Notes under the pieces: generated by a model
Database searches by the model: none
Seen by the model: the letters and a program-made list of their open reading frames with translations, nothing else
Told to the model about the DNA's origin: nothing
Shown: positions 1-9,682 of the stretch, one piece after another
Numbering within the stretch: the stretch's first letter is position 1
How the letters are laid out: each line of letters opens with the position of its first letter
Position numbers and translations under genes: made by a program
Assembly: GCF_008152325.1 (NCBI RefSeq)
Contig: NZ_CP042243.1
Span: 1,493,026 to 1,557,025 of the forward strand
DNA from: Crassaminicella thermophila
GTDB lineage: Bacteria > Bacillota > Clostridia > Peptostreptococcales > Thermotaleaceae
Reading direction: 5' to 3'
Length of the DNA: 64,000 bases

Positions 1-6
1 TATTTT

Positions 7-46
7 AACCATCAAGAGAAAAAACAAAAATAAGCTCTTGATGGTT
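7..46 (-). terminator. Inverted repeat after ynbB, possible terminator
   Basis: Perfect 12-bp arms at 7-18 and 35-46 enclose a 16-nt loop that is T-rich on the minus strand. It lies just past the stop codon of the methionine gamma-lyase-like gene. There is no clear U tract after the 3' arm, so termination is plausible but not certain. Confidence 0.45.
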
Positions 47-70
47 ACTATTTCTATTCTTCCCATATTG

Positions 71-1375
71 TTATATCTTTAAAAAACCTTTGTCCTTCAT
101 TGTTTGCAACGCTTTAATTACTCCATATTTTGCATGTTCATAAGTTAAGCCACCTTGATAGTATACAATATAAGGTTCTTTTATAGGTGCATCAGCACTT
201 AACTCGATAGAAGATCCTTGTACAAAAGCTCCTGCTGCCATAATAACAGGACTATCATATCCAGGCATATCCCAAGGTTCAGGCGTTACAAAAGAGTCTA
301 CTGGAGCAGCAGCTTGTACTCCTTGACAAAATGCAATTACCGCTTCAGGACTTTTAAGCTTTATGGATTGTATAATATCACTTCTATCTCCATTAAAACT
401 TGGCGACACTTCATAACCTAATTTTTCGAATAACTTGGCACAAAGGATTGCACCTTTTATTGCCTCACTCACAACATGAGGAGCTATAAACAATCCTTGG
501 AACATACTTCTTGTAAGACCAAAAGTAAGGCCACACTCCTTTCCTACCCCAGGAGAAGTCATTCTATAAGAAATTAATTCAATAAGATTTTTTCTTCCCA
601 CTATGTAACCCCCTGTAAGAGCTAATCCTCCACCAGGATTTTTAATCAAAGATCCTGCCATAACATCTACCCCTACCTCAGTAGGTTCTAATATATCTAA
701 AAATTCCCCATAGCAATTATCTACCATAACAATTACATCTGATTTTACATCTTTTGCTGTCTCTACAATATTTTTTATATCTGTTATAGTTAATGCTTTT
801 CTCCAGCTATAGCCTGTTGATCTTTGAATATAAACCATCTTAGTTTTCTTTGTAATGCTTTTTGCTAATAATTCTAAATCTACTTCTCCATTACTTAAAA
901 AGTCAATTTGATTATAGCTTACACCAAATTCCATTAAAGAACCATTATATTCTCCTCTAATTCCAATTACTTCCTCAAGTGTATCATATGGCTTTCCTGT
1001 AACAGAAATCATTTCATCACCTGGTCTTAATATACCTGTAAGACAGAGAGTTAGAGCGTGTGTGCCATTTACAATAGTAGGACGTACAATAGCGTCTTCT
1101 GTTTTAAAAAGATTTGCGTAAACTTTTTCAATAGCCTCTCTTCCTATATCATTATACCCATATCCTGTATTCCAGTTAAAATGCATGTCACTTATTCTCG
1201 TCTCTTGCATTACTTTTAATACTTTATATTGGTTATATTGCTTTAAATCATCAATTTTTTTAAATTCTTCTTGAATTTCATTTTCTGTTTCTAATACTAA
1301 ATTTAACACTTCATTACTTATATTCATTTGCTCTCTTAAAAATTCTTCTATATTTTTTCGCAATCTTATCACCAT
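71..1375 (-). CDS. ynbB: Methionine gamma-lyase family PLP enzyme (YnbB, 'aluminium resistance' family)
   Basis: This is a fold-type I PLP-dependent enzyme of the Cys/Met-metabolism superfamily, the conserved Firmicute YnbB group. The motif GYGYNDIGRE and the segment MAGSLIKNPGGG, whose lysine should hold PLP, identify it. The physiological substrate is not settled for the family and cannot be read here. The frame is open up to a GTG at 1405. The ATG at 1375 has no good ribosome binding site, and a TTG at 1363 preceded by GGTG is an alternative, so the start is uncertain by about 15 codons. As in B. subtilis it lies downstream of spoVK, but the gene between them is a small GTPase and not hflX. 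It is the last gene of the hfq-spoVK-GTPase run. Confidence 0.9.
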   Translation of the reverse strand: MVIRLRKNIEEFLREQMNISNEVLNLVLETENEIQEEFKKIDDLKQYNQYKVLKVMQETRISDMHFNWNTGYGYNDIGREAIEKVYANLFKTEDAIVRPTIVNGTHALTLCLTGILRPGDEMISVTGKPYDTLEEVIGIRGEYNGSLMEFGVSYNQIDFLSNGEVDLELLAKSITKKTKMVYIQRSTGYSWRKALTITDIKNIVETAKDVKSDVIVMVDNCYGEFLDILEPTEVGVDVMAGSLIKNPGGGLALTGGYIVGRKNLIELISYRMTSPGVGKECGLTFGLTRSMFQGLFIAPHVVSEAIKGAILCAKLFEKLGYEVSPSFNGDRSDIIQSIKLKSPEAVIAFCQGVQAAAPVDSFVTPEPWDMPGYDSPVIMAAGAFVQGSSIELSADAPIKEPYIVYYQGGLTYEHAKYGVIKALQTMKDKGFLKI

Positions 1376-1398
1376 CCAATATATAATTCTTTTGTATT

Positions 1399-1596
1399 TT
1401 AACACATTATATCTTTATTATCAATTTGGTTATTACATAATGGACAACTATGGTCATTATAAACATCTTCTCGCATTTTCAATGGTGCATAATAAACTCC
1501 TTTTTTATATCCTTCCTTTATTCCTATCCTACGTCCTATAGCATAACCTAATAAAAATATTGATAATATTATGATAGAATAAATACCGTATATCAT
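1399..1596 (-). CDS. Small membrane-anchored protein with a CxxC pair
   Basis: This 65-aa protein has one hydrophobic segment (about residues 3-20) ending in a glycine-spaced stretch (GYAIGRRIGIKEGYKKG). A soluble tail follows with CPLCNNQ and a final cysteine, which could form half of a zinc site. A textbook ribosome binding site (AAGGAGGT at 1601-1608) precedes the ATG, so it is translated. It sits between the UbiA-like gene and ynbB, and the 3' end meets the possible upstream start of ynbB. I do not recognise the family, and the function is unknown. Confidence 0.7.
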   Translation of the reverse strand: MIYGIYSIIILSIFLLGYAIGRRIGIKEGYKKGVYYAPLKMREDVYNDHSCPLCNNQIDNKDIMC

Positions 1597-1622
1597 AAAA
1601 ACCTCCTTAATTTTACAACTAT

Positions 1623-2213
1623 TTATTTGTTAGAACCTAATTTTGCTAAAAGGTTTATACTAATTTTTTGATAAATAACATTTATTAATATATAACATAA
1701 AAGTACAATAATTAATTTGATATAATCAAACATCAATAGAAGTATAATCATAATTAAGCCCATAAGAATAATCTCTATTTTTCCAAACTTGTTTGCAAAA
1801 TTCTTATATCCATACTTTCTATCAAGTTTCATATCATGAATATCATCAATAAACTGTATTACAATCATTATAAGCATTGATGTAGTAATAGACCTAAAAG
1901 AAAACATACAACAATTTATAATAAATATAATAATACTTTCCTGATATCCTTTAAATCCTGTTGACAATTTCATATTTAAATCATGAAACATTCCAACAAT
2001 ATAACAAGAGCTCATTAATGTTACAGCATATTGTACATGTATTGCTGAAGCTATAGAAAAAAAAATAATACTATAAGGTAAAATTGCTTTATCTAATGTA
2101 TGTATTAATAAATTATTATCTTCATCTAAATAATCATCTAAAAGCTTAATGATTAATCCTATTATAAGGCTAGCAGTTAGTTTCTTGATAATGCTATAAT
2201 CTACGAGATACAT
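1623..2213 (-). CDS. Polytopic membrane protein resembling UbiA-type prenyltransferases
   Basis: This is a 196-aa, strongly hydrophobic protein. Two aspartate-rich loops recall the UbiA superfamily: LLDDYLDEDNN near residue 25, like the NDYxDxxxD motif, and FIDDIHDMKLDRKYGYKNF near residue 120, like the second DxxxDxxxG motif before a 'xxFG' turn. It is shorter than classical UbiA enzymes (about 280-300 aa), so it may be a reduced or divergent member. Its start overlaps the GTPase gene by 20 nt and has its own GGAGAGGTG ribosome binding site, so the two are translationally linked. The substrate is unknown. The prenyltransferase-like call is inference from the motifs. Confidence 0.5.
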   Translation of the reverse strand: MYLVDYSIIKKLTASLIIGLIIKLLDDYLDEDNNLLIHTLDKAILPYSIIFFSIASAIHVQYAVTLMSSCYIVGMFHDLNMKLSTGFKGYQESIIIFIINCCMFSFRSITTSMLIMIVIQFIDDIHDMKLDRKYGYKNFANKFGKIEIILMGLIMIILLLMFDYIKLIIVLLCYILINVIYQKISINLLAKLGSNK

Positions 2214-2802
2214 AGCTTTTCACCTCTCCAAAACCTCTCTTTAATAAAGCAGATATAGGAATAATATAATGGTCTGAAAATTCTTTTTGAAGCTGTATAA
2301 TAGGAGTTTTCCTTTCAAGCAAATCTATTTTATTTCCTAAAATAGCATAACCTTCCTTTATAGCCCCATATTTTATTAATTGATAATCCACTTCACCAAT
2401 ACTTTCTATAACGTTATTATAATTTAGCTTAGAAATATCAATAATATGTAGAATAATATCGCTTTCTCTAAGAGCTCCTAACGTTTGTCCCATAGCTCTT
2501 CTTATTTTTACGTCCTTATGTATACCATCAATTAAACCACTACTATCTATAATCTTTATTATTTTTCTCCCTTTTAAAATGGGAATTTCTATCTCTATAG
2601 ATTGTAAGCAAGTTGTTTTATACGGAACACTTGAAGATAAAATTCGCTTAGCTTCTTCTGTTGAGTATTTTTTTACTTCTACTTTTTCATCATTTTTTAT
2701 AGACTTAATTTCTATATTTTTAAAACCAAGATACTCTGCAAAATTTAAAATAAATAGCGTCTTACCTGCATTAGGCTTTCCAATAACAAGACAATTTCTC
2801 AT
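2194..2802 (-). CDS. Small Era/TrmE-like GTPase
   Basis: This is a 202-aa P-loop GTPase. G1 is GKPNAGKT at residues 8-15, G3 is DSSG (in place of DxPG), G4 is NKID and G5 is the SA of ISALLKRG. It is little more than a bare G domain, with no KH, RNA-binding or membrane domain. It occupies the place of hflX in the B. subtilis hfq-spoVK-hflX-ynbB order, but it lacks the HflX N-terminal domain and is not that protein. The ribosome binding site AGGGG lies 7-8 nt before the ATG. It overlaps the downstream membrane-protein gene by 20 nt, which suggests joint function. The role is unknown. Confidence 0.75.
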   Translation of the reverse strand: MRNCLVIGKPNAGKTLFILNFAEYLGFKNIEIKSIKNDEKVEVKKYSTEEAKRILSSSVPYKTTCLQSIEIEIPILKGRKIIKIIDSSGLIDGIHKDVKIRRAMGQTLGALRESDIILHIIDISKLNYNNVIESIGEVDYQLIKYGAIKEGYAILGNKIDLLERKTPIIQLQKEFSDHYIIPISALLKRGFGEVKSYVSRRL

Positions 2803-2812
2803 TAATAATCCC

Positions 2813-3757
2813 CTACCCCTCTGTAATATCTTCTCTTTTTAGAATCATTAAATCTTCCCGTGTAAAACTTCCTGAATTTTGTAACCTTACTGCTTGTTTT
2901 CGGATAGCTCTCTCAATAATATTTCTTACTAATCTTGCATTTCCACTATTCTGTTTATCCTCTAATCTCTTCTGTGATATAATTTTTAATAATTTTGCCT
3001 TAGCTGAAATAGAAAGCTTATACTGTCTTTTTTCAAGCATTACTTCAGCAATACGTATTAATTCATCTAAACTATAATCTGGAAATTCAATATGTATAGG
3101 AAAACGAGATTTTAATCCAGGATTAGTTTTTAAAAATTTTTCCATTTCTTCCTTATATCCTGCTAATATTAAAATAAGATTTTCTTTATAATCTTCCATC
3201 CCTTTTACCATTGCATCTATAGCTTCTTTGCCAAAATCTTTCTCACCCCCTCTAGCTAAAGAGTATGCTTCGTCAATAAACATAATTCCACCTAAAGATT
3301 TTTTTATATGTTCTCTTACTTTTACTGCTGTATGACCAATATATTCTCCTACTAAATCAGCTCTTTCAACTTCTACTACATGTCCCCTTTCTAATACTCC
3401 CATTGCACAAAAAATTTTTCCTAATAGTCGTGCTACCGTTGTTTTTCCTGTTCCTGGATTACCTTTAAAAATCATATGTAATACCATTGGTTCAGTAGCT
3501 AATTGTTCTTCTTTTCGTTTATTTTGAATAGTAATATATGCTTGTATTTCTCTTGAAAGTTTTTTAACACTCTTTAGCCCTATTAAATTATCAAGCTCTT
3601 TCATTAAAATTCTTATGTTTTCTTCATTATTTATTTTCTTATTCTCATTTAATTCTCTATTATTTATCATTTTTTGAATAGCATATTCAGTTGTAATTTT
3701 ACCCTGTTCTAATAAATTAAAAATATCTGAATACTTATTATATCTCATACTTTTCAC
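2813..3757 (-). CDS. spoVK: Stage V sporulation protein K, AAA+ ATPase
   Basis: This 314-aa AAA+ ATPase of the SpoVK/CbbX family carries Walker A GNPGTGKTTVARLLGK near residue 103, Walker B GIMFIDEAYSL near residue 160 and a C-terminal lid with an arginine-rich sensor region (NARLVRNIIERAIRKQ). In B. subtilis SpoVK acts in the mother cell during spore maturation. The N-terminal 60 residues are lineage-specific. GAGGTG precedes the ATG. The gene lies downstream of hfq, beyond a strong terminator, and 10 nt before the GTPase gene. Confidence 0.9.
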   Translation of the reverse strand: MKSMRYNKYSDIFNLLEQGKITTEYAIQKMINNRELNENKKINNEENIRILMKELDNLIGLKSVKKLSREIQAYITIQNKRKEEQLATEPMVLHMIFKGNPGTGKTTVARLLGKIFCAMGVLERGHVVEVERADLVGEYIGHTAVKVREHIKKSLGGIMFIDEAYSLARGGEKDFGKEAIDAMVKGMEDYKENLILILAGYKEEMEKFLKTNPGLKSRFPIHIEFPDYSLDELIRIAEVMLEKRQYKLSISAKAKLLKIISQKRLEDKQNSGNARLVRNIIERAIRKQAVRLQNSGSFTREDLMILKREDITEG

Positions 3758-3813
3758 CTCAAAATAGTTGTTATAATATAATATGCTGTAAGTATATAAA
3801 TTTTTTCAAAAAC

Positions 3814-3851
3814 AAAAAAATAAGGATAACATTTCTGTTATCCTTATTTTT
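3814..3851 (-). terminator. Intrinsic terminator of hfq
   Basis: A perfect 10-bp stem (3822-3831 with 3836-3845) and a 4-nt loop are followed on the minus strand by a run of seven U. It sits a few bases after the hfq stop codon and should end the mutS-mutL-miaA-hfq transcript. Confidence 0.9.
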
Positions 3852-3856
3852 AAATT

Positions 3857-4102
3857 TTATTCTTCTTGCTTTTTATTATTAGTTAGCATAAAATTTACAG
3901 ACTTTAAAGGAGTTATTGTCGAGATAGCATGTTTATATATCATATGTTGCTTACCATCACTATCTAATACAATTGTATAACTATCAAAACCTTTTACAGT
4001 TCCCTTTATTTGAAATCCATTAACCAAATATACAGTTATAGAAGTATGTTCTTTTCTTACTTGGTTCAAAAATACATCTTGTAAATTTATTGAATTTTTC
4101 AT
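3857..4102 (-). CDS. hfq: RNA chaperone Hfq
   Basis: This is an 81-aa Sm-like protein that forms a hexamer and mediates pairing of small RNAs with mRNAs. Sm1 covers roughly residues 9-50 ([19 protein letters not shown] then [15 protein letters not shown]). Sm2 is the YKHAIST segment, the Gram-positive equivalent of the YKHA motif. There is no long acidic tail, only a short charged end. AGGAGGGG precedes the ATG. The gene follows miaA, the widespread miaA-hfq arrangement. Confidence 0.97.
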   Translation of the reverse strand: MKNSINLQDVFLNQVRKEHTSITVYLVNGFQIKGTVKGFDSYTIVLDSDGKQHMIYKHAISTITPLKSVNFMLTNNKKQEE

Positions 4103-4149
4103 AAATACCCCTCCTATAATATTGAAAAAAGTAGATTACATAAAGTATT

Positions 4150-5088
4150 CTATATAAAGTTTAATTTTCCTTCAACATATTTTATTATGTCATTTTCCAG
4201 TTGAACCTTTGAACTGTATTCATTAAAATTAAACCATTTAATTTTATCATATCTTTTAAACCATGTAATCTGTCTTTTTGCATAACGCCTAGTATCTCTT
4301 TTTAAAATTCTTATAGCTTCTTCAAAATCATACATACCTTTTAAGTATTTTATAATTTCTTTGTACCCTAATCCCTTCATCGAAATGTCTTCTTCATTTA
4401 AACCCAAGCTTATCAACTTTTTCACTTCTTCAACAAGTCCTTTTTTAATTAATATGTCAACTCTTTTATTGATTCTTTCATATAACTCTTGTCTATCTCT
4501 CATTAGTCCAATTAAAACATAATTATAATCTGGATTTTCAACTAAAGCGCTGCGAAAGTCTTTTATACTTTCTCCATTTTCAATAATCTCTAAAGCTCTA
4601 ATGACTCTTTTTACATTATTAGGATGAATTCTTGCTGCTGCATCAGGATCTCTTTCTTCTAATTTTTTATGCAAATATTCATTTCCATAAGTTTGAACTT
4701 CTTTTTCTAGTTTATTTCTAAATTCCCAATTAGAAATAGTTTTTGTAAAGTCTATATCATATATAATTGAATTAACATATAAGCCTGTACCACCTACGAT
4801 AATAGGAATTTTTCCTTTTTTTAAAATTAAATCAATATATTGTTTAGCCTTTTTTTGGAACTGAACTACAGAAAAATCTTCTCTAGGATCAATTTCATCC
4901 ATTAAATAATGCGGAATACCTGCACGTTCTTCTAAAGTAGGTTTTGCACTTCCAATATCCATATGCTTATAAATTTGCATAGAATCAGCAGAAATAATCT
5001 CTCCATTTAATTTTTGAGCAATATTAATAGATATTTCTGTTTTCCCAACAGCCGTAGGTCCAACTATTATTAAAAGAGGTTTTTTCAT
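4150..5088 (-). CDS. miaA: tRNA dimethylallyltransferase MiaA
   Basis: MiaA transfers a dimethylallyl group from DMAPP to N6 of A37 in tRNAs reading UNN codons, which supplies the substrate for MiaB. The 312-aa sequence shows the P-loop GPTAVGKT (9-16), the DSMQIYKHMDIGSAKP segment that contacts substrate, and the C-terminal YAKRQITWFKR motif typical of the family. The ribosome binding site AGGAGG stands 7 nt before the ATG. It lies 12 nt downstream of mutL and shares the window with miaB, so both steps of ms2i6A formation are encoded close together. Confidence 0.97.
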   Translation of the reverse strand: MKKPLLIIVGPTAVGKTEISINIAQKLNGEIISADSMQIYKHMDIGSAKPTLEERAGIPHYLMDEIDPREDFSVVQFQKKAKQYIDLILKKGKIPIIVGGTGLYVNSIIYDIDFTKTISNWEFRNKLEKEVQTYGNEYLHKKLEERDPDAAARIHPNNVKRVIRALEIIENGESIKDFRSALVENPDYNYVLIGLMRDRQELYERINKRVDILIKKGLVEEVKKLISLGLNEEDISMKGLGYKEIIKYLKGMYDFEEAIRILKRDTRRYAKRQITWFKRYDKIKWFNFNEYSSKVQLENDIIKYVEGKLNFI

Positions 5089-5100
5089 GTTATTCCTCCT

Positions 5101-6993
5101 CTATATTCTTTTAAATTTTCTTTCAATTTCATATTTTGTCATAGATACAATAATCGGTCTGCCATGAGGGCAAGTAAATGGATTCTCAAGCTTAGCTAAT
5201 TGTTTCATTAGTTCTTTAATTTCTACAAAATCAAGTTTATCTTTTGCTTTAATAGCTTGTTTACAAGCCATTGATATTATTTGTTCGACTTTTATGTCAT
5301 AGCTATTGTTAATATTTTTTTGAAAATTGTCAACAACTTCCATAAAAAATTCTTTTGCTTCAGGTTCTCCAAATACAACAGGAACAGATCTTAAAATAAA
5401 TGCATTCATTCCAAATTCTTCTACTTCGAATCCTAGATTATTAAAAATATCAACATTTTTCTTTACTATTTCAAATTCTACAAAAGATACCTCAACTAAA
5501 ATAGGGGTTAATAATTTTTGACTAACTGCTGATCTTTCTTTATAGCTTTTCAATAAAGTATCATATAAAATCCTTTCATGAGCAGCATGTTGATCTATTA
5601 AAAACATAGTTTGATCATCTTGTCCTATTAAGTATGTATTAAAAATTTGTCCTAATATCCTAATATTCATAATTAACTCTGAATTTTTATTGTTTAATTT
5701 CTCTTCATTTACAATATTTTTTGTTTTTGTATTTTGATTGAACTCACTAATATTATTTCTGTTTATTTTCTCTTTTTTTTGGGTTGCTTTAACTAACTTG
5801 TTTTCAACTTTATTATTTGCATGGTAGGATAATTTATCCTCTAAAACTAAATCTTTCTCATGTTCTTTATTTGGTTTTATCTCACTTATATTTTTAGTAT
5901 TTTTAATTATAGTATCTGAACATGTAGGTAAATCAATTATTCTTTCCTGATATCCTTCAAGTTGTTTTTTAGATTTTTCAAAACCTATACTTGGGATTAA
6001 ATTTTCTTCTAACAGTTTACTTCTTAATGTATTAACAACAAAATCCTTAATATATAATTCATCATCAAAGCGTATCTCTGTTTTTGTAGGATGTATATTT
6101 ACATCGAGCCTATTAGGTGGAATATTTAAATATATAAAGCATATAGGAAATCTGTTCACTTTAACTAATGTTTTATAAGCTTCTTCAATGGCATCACTAA
6201 TAATTTTATTTTTTACATATCGACCATTTACAAAAAATACTTGTTGCTTCTTATTTCCTCTAGCTATAGTTGGTTTTGAAATATAAGCTTCTATAGATAT
6301 ATCTTTAACTCGATTTGAAACATACATCATATTTTTTGCTATTTCTTTTCCATAAATACTTACAATATTATTTATTACACTACTAGATCCAGAAGTAGTA
6401 AATACAATAGTACCATTATTTATGAATCGAAAAGAAATATTAGAATATGCCAATGCAAATTTACTAATCAAGTCACTTATATAACCAGTTTCAACAGCAT
6501 TAGATTTCATAAATTGATATCTTGCTGGCATATTATAAAACAAATTTTTAATCACAAAAGTGGTTCCTTTAGGACAACCAATTTCTTTACGTTCTATAAT
6601 TTCTCCTCCATGTATCTCTAAATATGTACCAGTTTTAGAATCTTCAGTCTTTGTTATTAATTCAACTTGAGAAACTGATGCAATACTTGCTAATGCTTCT
6701 CCTCTAAAGCCTAATGACAAAATAGAATTCAAGTCATCAGCATCTTTTATCTTACTTGTAGCATGTCTTTCGAAAGCTATTTCTACATCAGATTCATATA
6801 TTCCTATACCATCATCAGTAATTCTTATATAAGTTTTTCCCCCCTCCTTAATCTCTACAATAATTTTTGAAGCATTAGCATCAATAGCATTCTCTACTAA
6901 TTCTTTTACAACAGAAACTGGTCTATCAACAACTTCTCCAGCAGCTATTTTATTAGCTATTAACTTATCTAATTTATGAATTCTTTTTAACAT
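5101..6993 (-). CDS. mutL: DNA mismatch repair protein MutL (endonuclease type)
   Basis: This is a 630-aa GHKL ATPase/endonuclease. N-terminal motifs ELVENAIDANA, DDGIGI and GFRGEALASI form the ATP site. A lysine/asparagine-rich linker (about 350-430) leads to the C-terminal domain with the metal-binding motif DQHAAHERILYD, then ACKQAIKAKDKLD and CPHGRP, as in nicking MutL proteins that work without MutH. The last acid of the DQHA motif is Asp where B. subtilis has Glu, a conservative change. The GAGGAG ribosome binding site is inside the mutS 3' end, and the gap to mutS is only 4 nt. Confidence 0.97.
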   Translation of the reverse strand: MLKRIHKLDKLIANKIAAGEVVDRPVSVVKELVENAIDANASKIIVEIKEGGKTYIRITDDGIGIYESDVEIAFERHATSKIKDADDLNSILSLGFRGEALASIASVSQVELITKTEDSKTGTYLEIHGGEIIERKEIGCPKGTTFVIKNLFYNMPARYQFMKSNAVETGYISDLISKFALAYSNISFRFINNGTIVFTTSGSSSVINNIVSIYGKEIAKNMMYVSNRVKDISIEAYISKPTIARGNKKQQVFFVNGRYVKNKIISDAIEEAYKTLVKVNRFPICFIYLNIPPNRLDVNIHPTKTEIRFDDELYIKDFVVNTLRSKLLEENLIPSIGFEKSKKQLEGYQERIIDLPTCSDTIIKNTKNISEIKPNKEHEKDLVLEDKLSYHANNKVENKLVKATQKKEKINRNNISEFNQNTKTKNIVNEEKLNNKNSELIMNIRILGQIFNTYLIGQDDQTMFLIDQHAAHERILYDTLLKSYKERSAVSQKLLTPILVEVSFVEFEIVKKNVDIFNNLGFEVEEFGMNAFILRSVPVVFGEPEAKEFFMEVVDNFQKNINNSYDIKVEQIISMACKQAIKAKDKLDFVEIKELMKQLAKLENPFTCPHGRPIIVSMTKYEIERKFKRI

Positions 6994-6997
6994 ATCT

Positions 6998-9637
6998 TTA
7001 CACTCCTCTATTTTGAGCTAGTTTAACAAGTTTATATAAATGATTCATAGCTTCCATAGGAGTAATATCTAATATATCTATTTTTTTCAATTCTTCAATA
7101 ACATCATTATTCTTACCATCAAAAATACTCATTTGTTTTTCATATATTACTTCATTTGTTTTATTTATCGTCGTATCTTCTTTTAAGTTCTTTTTATTAA
7201 TGTCGTTTTCTTCCAATTGCAAAAGAATCTGTTTTGCTCTAGTTATTACATCATCTATAACTCCAGCTAATTTAGCCACTTGAATACCATAACTTTGATC
7301 TGCACTTCCTCTAATAATCTTTCGCAAAAATATAATATCGTCATTACATTCTTCTACAGATATACAATAATTTTTTACTCCATTAAGAATTCCTTCTAAT
7401 TCTGTTAATTCATGATAATGAGTAGCAAATAATGTTCTAGCACCTAATACCTTCTTTGAGCTTATATATTCAACAACAGCCCAAGCAATACTCAAGCCAT
7501 CATAAGTACTTGTTCCTCTTCCTATTTCATCTAAAATAATCAAACTTTTCTTTGTAGCATTATTTAAAATATTAGCCAATTCACTCATTTCAACCATAAA
7601 AGTACTCTGCCCTCGAGCTAAATCATCAGATGCACCTACTCTTGTAAATATTCTATCTACCACTCCAATAGTTGCTTTATCAGCTGGAACGAAGCATCCT
7701 ATTTGTGCCATTAGTACAATTAAAGCTACTTGTCTCATATATGTAGATTTTCCTGCCATATTAGGCCCAGTAATAATTGAAAATCTATTTTCATCACCAT
7801 CTAATAAAGTATCATTTCCTATAAACATATCAAAATCCATAGTTCTCTCAACAACTGGATGTCTTCCATTACAAATATCTATAAGCAAATCGTTATTAAT
7901 CTTTGGCTTTGTATAACCAAACCTATCACTAACTTCAGCAAAAGATATTAATGCATCTAAAGTTGCAATCGCACGCGCTGTATTCTGTATTTCCTTCGTG
8001 AATTTTTTAATTTCATCTCTAATTTGAACAAATATTTGGTATTCTAATTCTACAACCTTATCTTCTGCTCCTAAAATTTTGGATTCAGCTTCTTTTAATT
8101 CTGGAGTAATATACCTTTCAGCATTTGCGAGAGTTTGTTTTCTGATGTAATTTTCTGGTACTAAATTTAAATTAGTTTTTGTAACTTCTAAATAATACCC
8201 AAAAACCTTATTAAAACCAATTTTTAATGATTTGATTCCTGTTTTAAGTCTTTCGTTATTTTCTAAATTTGCAATCCATTGTTTACTATTTGATATAATT
8301 TCTCTTAACTCATCTAGTTCATGATTGTAAAATCTTTTAATAATTCCCCCTTCTTTAATCGTAATTGGAGGGTCATCCATAATTGATTGTTTTATCAGTT
8401 CTTTTACTTCTTGAACTAAATTAATTTCATATAATACATTTTTCAATTTTAATGTATTAAAAGAATCTAAAATTTTCTTTACTTTAGGCAATACTTCAAG
8501 AGATCCCTTTAGCGCAATAAGATCTCTTGCATTAGCATTTCCATAAGATATTCTTACGACTAAACGTTCTAAATCATATACATTATTTAATAGTTCTTTT
8601 AACTCTTCTCTAGCTAAAATATTCTCTTTTAGCTCTTCAACAGCGTCTAATCTTGATTGAATTTCTCCAATATCTTTCAATGGCTCTTCAATCCATTTTT
8701 TTAAGATTCTTCCACCCATTGCTGTATTTGTCTTATCTAGTATCCATAACAAAGAACCTTTTCTTTTTTTCTCTCTCATAGTTTCAGTTAATTCTAAATT
8801 TCTTCTTGTAGATTTATCCAAAATCATATAAGCATCTGATGAGTAAAAATATATATTGTTTATATGAGAAAGAGAATTTTTTTGTGTTTTTTGTAAATAT
8901 TCAAATAAAGCTCCTATAGAACACGTGCTATGGTTTTTATCATCTATTCCAAAGCCTTCTATTGCTATTATATTGAAATGCTGTTTAATTTTTTTAATAG
9001 CATAATCTTGCTTAAAAGCCCAACTATCAAATACATCAATATAAGGCTTAGAAAGGACTGTATATATTTCTGATTTCAAATCATATCCTAAACATTGCAA
9101 AGTATTTATAATTATTTCCTTTGGATTAATTTTGACAATTTCATCTAATAAACAGTTTATAAAATTATCTTTTGTAAACTCAGTTGTTCTTAACTCTCCT
9201 GTCGATACATCCGCAAAAGATATTCCTGCTCCATCATCATCAACATATATAGACATGATATAATTATTTTCTTTTTCATCTAACATATATGCATCCATAA
9301 CTGTACCAGGAGTTATTATTTTAACTACATCTCTTTTTACAATTCCTTTAGATACTGAAGGATCTTCAACCTGTTCACAAATAGCAACCTTATGCCCTTT
9401 ATCTATTAATTTTGCTATATAATTTTCAGCAGAATGATGTGGTACACCACACATTGGTGCACGTTCTTTAAGTCCACAATCTCTTCCTGTTAATGTTATC
9501 TCTAACTCTTTCGAAGCTAAAATAGCATCATCAAAAAACATTTCATAAAAATCACCTAATCTAAAAAATAAAATACAATCTTTATATTTCTCTTTCAAAT
9601 CTAAATATTGTTTCATCATTGGAGTTAACTTACCCAT
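6998..9637 (-). CDS. mutS: DNA mismatch repair protein MutS
   Basis: This mismatch-recognition ATPase is about 879 aa long. The N-terminal FFRLGDFYEMF holds the Phe-x-Glu that stacks on the mispair. The C-terminal ATPase has Walker A GPNMAGKSTYMRQ, the STFMVEM signature and the DEIGRGTST Walker B region. An ATG exists six codons upstream (9655), but the GGGAGG ribosome binding site overlaps it. The spacing fits the ATG at 9637, which gives the usual MGKLTPMMKQYL start. It lies directly upstream of mutL, with a strong hairpin separating it from miaB. Confidence 0.97.
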   Translation of the reverse strand: MGKLTPMMKQYLDLKEKYKDCILFFRLGDFYEMFFDDAILASKELEITLTGRDCGLKERAPMCGVPHHSAENYIAKLIDKGHKVAICEQVEDPSVSKGIVKRDVVKIITPGTVMDAYMLDEKENNYIMSIYVDDDGAGISFADVSTGELRTTEFTKDNFINCLLDEIVKINPKEIIINTLQCLGYDLKSEIYTVLSKPYIDVFDSWAFKQDYAIKKIKQHFNIIAIEGFGIDDKNHSTCSIGALFEYLQKTQKNSLSHINNIYFYSSDAYMILDKSTRRNLELTETMREKKRKGSLLWILDKTNTAMGGRILKKWIEEPLKDIGEIQSRLDAVEELKENILAREELKELLNNVYDLERLVVRISYGNANARDLIALKGSLEVLPKVKKILDSFNTLKLKNVLYEINLVQEVKELIKQSIMDDPPITIKEGGIIKRFYNHELDELREIISNSKQWIANLENNERLKTGIKSLKIGFNKVFGYYLEVTKTNLNLVPENYIRKQTLANAERYITPELKEAESKILGAEDKVVELEYQIFVQIRDEIKKFTKEIQNTARAIATLDALISFAEVSDRFGYTKPKINNDLLIDICNGRHPVVERTMDFDMFIGNDTLLDGDENRFSIITGPNMAGKSTYMRQVALIVLMAQIGCFVPADKATIGVVDRIFTRVGASDDLARGQSTFMVEMSELANILNNATKKSLIILDEIGRGTSTYDGLSIAWAVVEYISSKKVLGARTLFATHYHELTELEGILNGVKNYCISVEECNDDIIFLRKIIRGSADQSYGIQVAKLAGVIDDVITRAKQILLQLEENDINKKNLKEDTTINKTNEVIYEKQMSIFDGKNNDVIEELKKIDILDITPMEAMNHLYKLVKLAQNRGV

Positions 9638-9682
9638 ATAGAAATTTCCTCCCATAAAAAATAATATTACTATTATATCATA

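Noticed and set aside
218-421. Plus-strand frames opposite ynbB, mutL, cmk, ABC-F, steA and others
   Set aside because: They lie antisense to well-identified genes, have no ribosome binding site and show low-complexity, serine- or leucine-rich translations typical of AT-rich antisense frames.
3758-3813. Sigma-E promoter before spoVK
   Set aside because: A CATATTAT element is present, but no KMATATT lies at 13-15 nt spacing, so the match is not good enough to report.
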